The translations under genes and the position numbers were made by a program. From an uncultured Eubacteriales bacterium (lineage in GTDB: Bacteria; Bacillota; Clostridia; Oscillospirales; Butyricicoccaceae), in the NCBI GenBank assembly GCA_934630445.1, contig CAKTWY010000079.1:1-11428 (forward strand): a DNA stretch of 11,428 bases, in the 5' to 3' direction. Positions 6,299 through 11,428 of the stretch are shown here, in pieces (within the stretch, counting starts at the first letter, position 1; the number at the start of each line of letters is the position of its first letter). Below the pieces are notes generated by a model. The model did not search any database. It saw only the letters and a program-made list of their open reading frames with translations, and was not told the DNA's origin.

Positions 6299-6582
6299 TG
6301 AAAGACGGTACTTTTCGCATTTATTAAATGGTTAAAATACACTTCTCCAAGCGGCAGCGGCAAAATATTACGCAGAGTTTACGCAGGTTGACATAATCGT
6401 CAAATTTACAACAGCATTATGCATCGCTATTCACCCGCCGCGTCCAAACGCCGAAAACATCTTTTTTCAAAAACGCCGTAATACGGGAGTTATACACACT
6501 TTCCACAGAGTTATCCACACCCGTGTTATCGCCGCTTTCTCGTACAGGTGTATAAACTTTTTGTATACCCTTCGTGCCGCTC
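6299..6582. other. AT-rich non-coding region between comM and the ROK promoter
   Basis: About 280 bases have no convincing gene and are visibly more AT-rich than the rest of the window. The region holds the DnaA-box-like cluster (6490-6555). It also holds a direct repeat TTACGCAG (6368-6375 and 6379-6386, 11 bases apart) and a short inverted repeat TTGAC/GTCAA (6388-6392 and 6399-6403). CCGTAATACGG (6476-6486) is a near-palindrome. I see no strong rho-independent terminator for comM here. A 93-codon minus frame that crosses into comM has no ribosome binding site and is not called. Confidence 0.55.
6490..6555. promoter_or_regulatory. Cluster of DnaA-box-like 9-mers
   Basis: TTATCCACA, the exact DnaA-box consensus, is at 6511-6519. 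TTATACACA, which fits TTATNCACA, is at 6490-6498, 21 bases earlier in the same orientation. CTTTCCACA (two mismatches) lies between them at 6499-6507. TTATACACC is on the opposite strand at 6555-6547. A perfect 9-mer is expected about once per 131 kb of random sequence on both strands, so this tight group is unlikely to be chance. No dnaA, dnaN or other origin gene is in the window, so a DnaA titration or regulatory site is more likely than the chromosomal origin. Confidence 0.55.
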
Positions 6583-8103
6583 CTATCGTTCCCGGTCGAG
6601 CGTGCGGTACTGGATCGCCTCGGCGATATGTGCCGGAGCGATCTGCTCCTGCCCGGCGAGGTCCGCGATGGTACGCGCCACGCGCAGCACCCTGTCATAG
6701 GAGCGCGCGCTCATGGAAAGCGCCGAGAAGGCCTGTTTCATAAGCGCTTCGCCCGCAGCGTCCAGCACGCAGAACGCACGCATACCGGCAGAGGACATAT
6801 AAGCGTTGGAATCGCTCCCCGCCTCCGATGCGCGCGCACGCTGGCGCTCGCGCGCGCTCTCGACACGCGCGCGGATGTCCGCCGAGCTTTCCGCCGGGCG
6901 GCGGCGCGCAAGGTCGCCGTATGCGACGCAGGGCACCTCCACATGCAGGTCGATCCTGTCCAGGAGCGGCCCGCTGATGCGGCCGAAATACTGTTTCACC
7001 GACTGCGGCGTGCAGGTACACCGTCCGGAAGGATGGCCGTTCCAGCCGCATTTGCAGGGATTCATCGCCGCCACGAACATAAAGCGGCTCGGGTAGGTGG
7101 AGCTGCCCGACACGCGCGAAATGGTCACGCACCCATCCTCAAGCGGCTGGCGGAGCACCTCCAGCGCGTCGCGGTCAAATTCCGGCAGCTCGTCCAGAAA
7201 CAGCACGCCGTTGTGCGCAAGGGAGATCTCCCCCGGTCTGGGGATGCGCCCGCCGCCGGCAAGGCCGATCGCCGACACCGTATGGTGCGGCGCGCGGAAG
7301 GGGCGCGCGGTGATCAGCGGCTCCCCCCGATGCACAAGGCCCGCGACGGAGTGGATCTTCGTCGTCTCAAGCATTTCCGCGTAGCTCATGCGCGGCAGGA
7401 TCGAGGGCAGCCTGCGCGCGAGCATGCTCTTGCCCGACCCCGGCGGTCCGATGAGCAGGATATTGTGCCCGCCTGCGGCGGCAATTTCCAAAGCGCGCTT
7501 GACGTTCTCCTGCCCCATGACGTCTGAAAAATCCTCCCCGGAATAGGAAGGCAGCTCCTGCGGCGGCCGGAACGCCGGCTGCGGCGCGATGGGCGCCTCT
7601 CCCGTCAGATGGGCGACGATCTCGCCCACGCTGCGCGCGGGATAGACCGTATCGACGCCGGAAAGTGCCGCTTCCTCGGCATTCTGCGCGGGCACAAAAA
7701 GCGTGCCGATCCCGTCGTCCTTTGCGGCCAGGGCCATAGGGAGCATCCCCGCAACAGGGCGGAGCTCGCCGGCAAGCGACAGCTCTCCAAAACCCGCCGC
7801 TCCCTCCGGGAGCGGCGGACATTGGCCGCTCGCGGCTAGGATGCCGAAGAAAATCGCCAGGTCGTACACCGGCCCTTCCTTTTTCAGATCCGCCGGCGCC
7901 ATGTTCACCGTGATGCGCCGCAGCGGGAACTCATAGCCCGACGTCTTCATCGCCGCGCGCACGCGCTCGCGGCTCTCTTTGACCGCCGTATCGGGCAGAC
8001 CGACAATGTCGAACGCCGGCAGTCCCGCTGAGAGAAAGCACTCGACCGTGACGCGCGTGCCGTCGATCCCCGCGATCCCCGCCGAGCAAACCTTTGCAAT
8101 CAT
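6583..8103 (-). CDS. comM: YifB/ComM family Mg-chelatase-like AAA+ ATPase
   Basis: The 506-residue product has the normal full length and domain order of the family. An N-terminal Lon-protease-like ChlI domain (about 20-140; SAGLPAFDIVGLPDTAVKES, then NMAPADLKKEG) is followed by an AAA+ core with Walker A GPPGSGKS (219-226), the PFRAPHHTVS segment (268-277) and Walker B GVLFLDE (299-305). A cysteine group, CKC...CTC (C350, C352, C362, C364), probably binds zinc. ISGPLLDRIDLHVEVP and a C-terminal helical domain with SARSYDRVLRVARTIADL follow. ComM of Gram-negative bacteria is a hexameric helicase that drives branch migration during natural transformation; in Bacillota the role is less clear. 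The ATG at 8103 has AAGGAG 9 bases upstream. The stop is TAG. The gene appears intact and singly transcribed from the promoter at 8134-8162, divergent from marR. Confidence 0.92.
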   Translation of the reverse strand: MIAKVCSAGIAGIDGTRVTVECFLSAGLPAFDIVGLPDTAVKESRERVRAAMKTSGYEFPLRRITVNMAPADLKKEGPVYDLAIFFGILAASGQCPPLPEGAAGFGELSLAGELRPVAGMLPMALAAKDDGIGTLFVPAQNAEEAALSGVDTVYPARSVGEIVAHLTGEAPIAPQPAFRPPQELPSYSGEDFSDVMGQENVKRALEIAAAGGHNILLIGPPGSGKSMLARRLPSILPRMSYAEMLETTKIHSVAGLVHRGEPLITARPFRAPHHTVSAIGLAGGGRIPRPGEISLAHNGVLFLDELPEFDRDALEVLRQPLEDGCVTISRVSGSSTYPSRFMFVAAMNPCKCGWNGHPSGRCTCTPQSVKQYFGRISGPLLDRIDLHVEVPCVAYGDLARRRPAESSADIRARVESARERQRARASEAGSDSNAYMSSAGMRAFCVLDAAGEALMKQAFSALSMSARSYDRVLRVARTIADLAGQEQIAPAHIAEAIQYRTLDRER

Positions 8104-8133
8104 CCGCCCACTCCTTCCCGCACTCTTACTTCT

Positions 8134-8162
8134 ATTGTACACGCCGCGTGCGGGCGCGTAAA
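8134..8162 (-). promoter_or_regulatory. Promoter of comM
   Basis: On the minus strand TACAAT (8139-8134) is preceded at exactly 17 bases by TTTACG (8162-8157), a 4/6 match to TTGACA. The predicted start near 8127 leaves a leader of about 24 nt with the ribosome binding site in it. Confidence 0.6.
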
Positions 8163-8223
8163 GCCCAAACTGCCCATTCCCGCGCGCCGCCGCTGTCATT
8201 CCATCAAAAACCGCGCGTTTCAT

Positions 8224-8269
8224 TTGTTACTTTGCACAATCTCTCATTCACAAATTGTTTACTTTGTAC
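8224..8269 (+). repeat. Imperfect direct repeat upstream of the marR promoter
   Basis: TTGTTACTTTGCAC (8224-8237) and TTGTTTACTTTGTAC (8255-8269) differ by one inserted T and one C/T change. They start 31 bases apart, close to three DNA turns, and the second ends 4 bases before the -35 of marR. The placement suggests protein-binding sites in the divergent comM/marR region, but no regulator is assigned. Confidence 0.4.
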
Positions 8270-8273
8270 CCTG

Positions 8274-8302
8274 TTGACTTCTTTCCTTCCCGCGCGTACA
8301 AT
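8274..8302 (+). promoter_or_regulatory. Promoter of the marR-ABC exporter operon
   Basis: TTGACT (8274-8279) and TACAAT (8297-8302) are separated by exactly 17 bases, each matching consensus at 5 of 6 positions. The transcript should start near 8309, just before the inverted repeat at 8316-8344, leaving a leader of about 73 nt. Confidence 0.8.
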
Positions 8303-8315
8303 ATCCATGTTATTT

Positions 8316-8344
8316 ATAAACCGGTTAACTATTAATCGGTTTAT
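8316..8344. promoter_or_regulatory. 29-bp inverted repeat, likely MarR operator
   Basis: The arms ATAAACCG (8316-8323) and CGGTTTAT (8337-8344) are perfect. After one mismatched pair (8324/8336) the symmetry continues with TTAA (8325-8328) and TTAA (8332-8335) around the centre CTA, so 12 of 13 pairs match. It begins about 7 bases after the predicted transcript start. MarR proteins usually bind such AT-rich palindromes over their own promoters, so autoregulation by the product of the next gene is the likely reading. Confidence 0.7.
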
Positions 8345-8381
8345 CTTATATCGATCGCAGCAAAAAGAAAGGAGTGATTTT

Positions 8382-8903
8382 TTGGATCAGAAGGCTTCCG
8401 CACGGCGTATCTCGCATGGGATCGGCCGTGTGATGGTTCTGCACAGGCTCCATGTCCAGCGCAGCACCGCGCCGTATCATCTCTACGGCGGACAGCTGCC
8501 GATCCTCGACTTTATCGGCGCGCACGACGGCTGCACACAAAAGGATGTGGCGGATTTCATGCAGGTTTCTCCGCCTTCGATCGCCACCTCGGTCAAACGC
8601 ATGCAGAAAGCGGGGCTTTTGGAAAAGGTCTCGAACGAGCGGGATCTTCGCTGCAACCGCCTGTCGCTGACGGAAGAGGGCGAGCGGGCCGTAACCGCAT
8701 GCAAAGCCGGCTTTGACGCCGTGACGCTGCAAATGCTCGACGGTTTTTCATCGGAGGAGCGCGAGGCGCTTTCCTCCTATATCGGACGTATGATCCGCAA
8801 CCTTTCAACGGAAGAATACAGGAGCCGCAATATCTTCTCTCTCCTCGAGGAGGAAAAGGTATGCCACGCAAAACAGCAGAAGGAGGGCGCAGGCCTTGTT
8901 TAA
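8382..8903 (+). CDS. MarR family transcriptional regulator
   Basis: The 173-residue product has the MarR fold: N-terminal dimerisation helices, then a winged helix-turn-helix at about residues 37-97. Its recognition part is KDVADFMQVSPPSIATSVKR (54-73), followed by KAGLLEKV (76-83) and a wing NERDLRCNRLSLTEEG (85-100). C-terminal helices (100-150) complete the dimer. By family it is a dimeric cytosolic repressor released by small phenolic or toxic ligands. The start is TTG at 8382, set by AAGGAG (8369-8374) 7 bases upstream; an upstream in-frame extension would cross the promoter and operator and is rejected. Its last codons overlap the start of the ABC gene by 8 bases, and its 3' end carries that gene's ribosome binding site, so regulator and exporter are one coupled operon. 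The C-terminal end (CHAKQQKEGAGLV) looks like a low-complexity tail. Confidence 0.88.
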   Translation: MDQKASARRISHGIGRVMVLHRLHVQRSTAPYHLYGGQLPILDFIGAHDGCTQKDVADFMQVSPPSIATSVKRMQKAGLLEKVSNERDLRCNRLSLTEEGERAVTACKAGFDAVTLQMLDGFSSEEREALSSYIGRMIRNLSTEEYRSRNIFSLLEEEKVCHAKQQKEGAGLV

Positions 8904-10623
8904 AAAACTCTTCCCCTATATGAAGAAATACGGCAAATATATGATTTTAGGCCCCGTGACCGTTATTTTTGAAGTACTCATCGAGATACAGATCCCGGTG
9001 CTGATGTCAAAAATCGTCGACGTGGGCATCCCCGCGCAGGACATGGCGTATGTTCTGCGCACAGGCGCACTTATGATCGCAATGGCGCTCATCTCGCTCT
9101 TTTTCGGAGCGGTGTCATCCAAATTTTCCTCCACGGCGAGCATGGGCTTCGGCAGCGAACTGAGAGGGGCGATGTTTGACAAGGTCCAGCAGTTCTCCTT
9201 TGCAAACATGGACAAATTCAGCACCGCCTCGCTCGTGACGCGCCTCACCACCGACGTGACAAACGTGCAGAATGCCTTTCTCATGACGATCCGCATCCTT
9301 GTCCGCGCGCCGGTGATGCTCGTAAGCGCAACGTTTATGGCGTTTTCCATCAACCACAGCCTTGTATCGGTCTTTCTGGTGGCGATCCCGTTCCTGGCGG
9401 TATTCCTCGCCGTGATCACGTCGCTCGCCTTCCCCCGCTTTACGGCCATGCTGAAAAAATACGACGCGATGAACGCCTCCGTACAGGAAAACCTCATCGG
9501 CATGCGCGTGGTCAAGGCCTTTGTCCGTGCGCGCTATGAAAAGGAAAAATTCAAAAAATCGAACGATGAGCTCATGGCGTTCTCCATCCGTGCGGAGAAA
9601 GTGATGGTCGCCGCGATGCCCATCATGCAGCTGACGATGTATGCCTGCATTATCTCTGTTTTGTGGCTCGGCGGCAAGCAGGTCATCATCGGCGACATGC
9701 TCGCAGGCGAGCTGTTCAGCTTCATCAGCTATATCACCCAGATCCTGATGTCGCTGATGATGATCGCCATGGTGTTCGTGCAGCTCGTTTTGTCGCGCGC
9801 ATCCATCGGCCGTATCGTCGAAGTCCTGGAAGAGGAACCTGAAATCACCGACGACGCCGTATCGGGCGACCCGGCGGTGCGCGACGGCTCTATCGAATTC
9901 AAAAACGTCAGCTTCCGTTACGGGAAGAGCGCGGGCGAAAATGTGCTCGACGGCATCAATCTCTCCATCCGCTCGGGCGAGACGATCGGCGTGATCGGCG
10001 GCACGGGCTCGGCAAAAACGAGCCTGGTGCAGCTCATCCCGCGGCTTTATGATGTAACGGAAGGGGCGATCCTCGTCGGCGGACGCGACGTGCGCGAATA
10101 TAAAATCGATACGCTCCGGCACGCGGTTTCGATGGTCCTGCAAAAGAACGTCCTCTTCTCCGGCACCATCCGCGACAACCTCCGCTGGGGCAACGAAACC
10201 GCCACCGACGAGGAGATCGAGGCGGCCTGCCGCGCCGCGCAGGCGCACGATTTCATCACTGCCTTCCCCGACGGATACGACACCGATCTCGGCCAGGGCG
10301 GCGTAAACGTCTCCGGCGGGCAGAAGCAGCGATTGTGCATCGCGCGCGCCCTGCTCGCACACCCGAAGATCCTCATCCTCGACGACAGCACAAGCGCGGT
10401 CGATACCGCGACCGATGCCAAGATACGCGAGGCCCTCCGTGCACGCCATGCGGACATTACGACCATCATCATCGCCCAGCGCATCACCTCCGTCTGCGAG
10501 GCCGATCAGATCATTGTGCTCGACGAGGGGCGCGTCGCCGCCGTGGGTACGCACGAGGAGCTGATGCGCTCGAGCGAAATTTATCGCGAAGTCTATACTT
10601 CTCAGCAGAAAGGGGTGGCGTAA
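8896..10623 (+). CDS. ABC exporter half-transporter (TMD-NBD), degenerate-site subunit
   Basis: The 575-residue product joins a type IV six-helix membrane domain (helices near 15-38, 55-75, 135-152, 156-180, 238-260, 275-300) to a C-terminal ATPase domain. ATPase motifs are Walker A GGTGSAKT (368-375; A373 replaces the usual Gly before Lys), Q-loop Q416, signature VSGGQ (472-476), Walker B ILILD (492-496) and D-loop SAVD (500-503). The catalytic Glu after Walker B is Asp (D497) and the switch His is Gln (Q528, in IIAQR). This is the pattern of the non-catalytic half in heterodimeric exporters of the TM287/288, BmrCD and LmrCD kind. It should pair with the protein from 10624 to export drugs or lipophilic compounds across the membrane. 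The TTG start at 8896 has AGGAGGG (8881-8887) 8 bases upstream and begins inside marR. The substrate is unknown. Confidence 0.9.
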   Translation: MFKKLFPYMKKYGKYMILGPVTVIFEVLIEIQIPVLMSKIVDVGIPAQDMAYVLRTGALMIAMALISLFFGAVSSKFSSTASMGFGSELRGAMFDKVQQFSFANMDKFSTASLVTRLTTDVTNVQNAFLMTIRILVRAPVMLVSATFMAFSINHSLVSVFLVAIPFLAVFLAVITSLAFPRFTAMLKKYDAMNASVQENLIGMRVVKAFVRARYEKEKFKKSNDELMAFSIRAEKVMVAAMPIMQLTMYACIISVLWLGGKQVIIGDMLAGELFSFISYITQILMSLMMIAMVFVQLVLSRASIGRIVEVLEEEPEITDDAVSGDPAVRDGSIEFKNVSFRYGKSAGENVLDGINLSIRSGETIGVIGGTGSAKTSLVQLIPRLYDVTEGAILVGGRDVREYKIDTLRHAVSMVLQKNVLFSGTIRDNLRWGNETATDEEIEAACRAAQAHDFITAFPDGYDTDLGQGGVNVSGGQKQRLCIARALLAHPKILILDDSTSAVDTATDAKIREALRARHADITTIIIAQRITSVCEADQIIVLDEGRVAAVGTHEELMRSSEIYREVYTSQQKGVA

Positions 10624-11428
10624 ATGCCCGGTCCCGGTCATCCGCGCGGAGGTTTCCGCAAGCCGAAAAATGCAAAGCGCGCACTTGCGCGCATCCTCTC
10701 CTATATGGCCCGGCGCAAGTGGATGCTTGTCGTCGTGGCGCTCTGCATCCTGGTCAGCGCGGGCGCTGGCATTATGGGCACTTATCTTTTAAAGCCGCTG
10801 ATCAACGAGGGCATCGTGCCGCTCATCGGCACCAGCCCCACCGCGCAGGATTTTGCCCCGTTTGTCCGGATGATTCTTGTGATCGCGCTGGTGTATCTCA
10901 CCGGCGCAGGGGCGGCTTTTATCTATCAGCGCATCATGCTCTCCATCTCGCAGGGCGCGCTCAACGCAATCCGCAGCGACCTTTTCAACCACATGGAGGA
11001 TCTGCCCATCTCCTACTTCGACACGCATACACACGGCGAGATCATGAGCCGGTACACCAATGACGTCGACACCCTGCGCCAGGCGATCAGCCAGGGTGCG
11101 CCGCAGCTTTTTTCCTCCCTCATCACTGTGCTCGGAACATTCGTGATGATGCTTGTTTTAAGCCCTGTCCTCACGCTCCTCATCATCGGCATGCTGGTGC
11201 TCATGCTCTTCATCATCAAAACCATCGGCGGCAAGAGCGCCTTTTTCTTCAAAGCACAGCAAAAGGCCATCGGCACGGCCAACGGTTATATCGAAGAAAT
11301 GATCGAAGGTCAGAAGGTCGTCAAAGTCTTCTGCCATGAGAACGCTGTACGCACGCAGTTCGCTGTATTAAATGAAGAGCTGCGCACCGCCGCAACAAGC
11401 GCAAACACCTATGCGAGCATCATCATGC
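10624..11428 (+). CDS. ABC exporter half-transporter, partner subunit (3' truncated by window end)
   Basis: The ATG at 10624 directly follows the TAA of the previous gene, with AAAGGGG (10609-10615) 8 bases upstream, and the frame is open to the window end (268 codons). A basic, glycine-rich N-terminal tail (about residues 1-30) leads into the membrane domain: helices near 33-55, 81-103, 160-180 and 182-203. The segment DLPISYFDTHTHGEIMSRYT (126-145) is the conserved coupling-type motif of ABC exporters (ISYFD.....G...SR), followed by NDVDTLRQ and by VVKVFCHE (232-239). The ATPase domain lies outside the window. By analogy with heterodimeric exporters it should carry the catalytic Walker B Glu and switch His missing from the first subunit; this is a prediction. 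Confidence 0.88.
   Translation, partial: MPGPGHPRGGFRKPKNAKRALARILSYMARRKWMLVVVALCILVSAGAGIMGTYLLKPLINEGIVPLIGTSPTAQDFAPFVRMILVIALVYLTGAGAAFIYQRIMLSISQGALNAIRSDLFNHMEDLPISYFDTHTHGEIMSRYTNDVDTLRQAISQGAPQLFSSLITVLGTFVMMLVLSPVLTLLIIGMLVLMLFIIKTIGGKSAFFFKAQQKAIGTANGYIEEMIEGQKVVKVFCHENAVRTQFAVLNEELRTAATSANTYASIIM

Noticed and set aside
6388..6420. Plus-strand promoter starting with TTGACA at 6388-6393
   Set aside because: No acceptable -10 lies 16-18 bases downstream, and there is no plus-strand gene after it.
6299..6582. Chromosomal origin of replication (oriC)
   Set aside because: DnaA-like boxes and AT-rich DNA are present, but no dnaA, dnaN, recF, gyrB or rpmH gene is nearby, so only a DnaA-box cluster is claimed.
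6417..6698. 93-codon minus frame overlapping the end of comM
   Set aside because: It begins inside comM in another frame, lacks a ribosome binding site, and its non-overlapping part is a translation of the DnaA-box-like region.
9115..10641. 508-codon open frame on the minus strand
   Set aside because: It is antisense to the ABC exporter gene and rich in His, Asp and Arg, as expected from reverse reading of GC-rich coding sequence; it has no domain.

Overview
The window looks like chromosomal DNA of a GC-rich member of the Bacillota, probably class Clostridia. The signs are strong AAGGAG/GGAGG ribosome binding sites before nearly every gene, sigma-A-type promoters (two with an extended -10), frequent TTG starts, and a Gram-positive style MarR plus heterodimeric ABC exporter operon. 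This placement is an inference from style and gene content, not a database match. No tRNA, rRNA, CRISPR array, insertion sequence or phage gene was seen.

Layout. Positions 1-244 hold the C-terminal end of a sugar-type ABC solute-binding protein (+), followed by a hairpin terminator (277-316). A monocistronic trans-aconitate methyltransferase gene, tam (497-1270, +), follows with its own extended -10 promoter. It converges on a GNAT acetyltransferase gene (1364-1906, -), and one bidirectional hairpin (1298-1346) serves both. Positions 2048-6141 form a minus-strand operon read in the order ROK-family repressor, PHP (CehA/McbA-type) metallohydrolase, a 74-codon remnant of a Gfo/Idh/MocA oxidoreductase, and an intact Gfo/Idh/MocA oxidoreductase. 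Two of its four genes are damaged. The ROK gene has an in-frame TAG at codon 59, between the DNA-binding and sugar-binding domains. The oxidoreductase remnant keeps only its first ~43 and last ~30 codons, joined in frame.

Positions 6142-6582 are non-coding. They hold the operon promoter, a perfect 17-bp palindrome that is a candidate operator, and a cluster of DnaA-box-like 9-mers just beyond the end of a complete comM/yifB gene (6583-8103, -). A divergent intergenic region (8104-8381) separates comM from a plus-strand operon. That operon has a MarR regulator (8382-8903), an ABC exporter half-transporter with a degenerate nucleotide-binding site (8896-10623), and the start of the partner half-transporter (10624 to the window end). 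A 29-bp near-perfect inverted repeat lies just downstream of the marR promoter and is the likely autoregulatory operator.

How the genes may work together. The ROK/PHP/oxidoreductase operon looks like a small carbohydrate or polyol utilisation unit whose regulator has lost its intact form. The MarR/ABC operon looks like a regulated drug or toxic-metabolite efflux system. I see no clearly new multi-gene system. The observations most worth following are the broken regulator, the internally deleted oxidoreductase that still reaches the ribosome binding site of its intact paralog, the DnaA-box cluster, and the marR operator.
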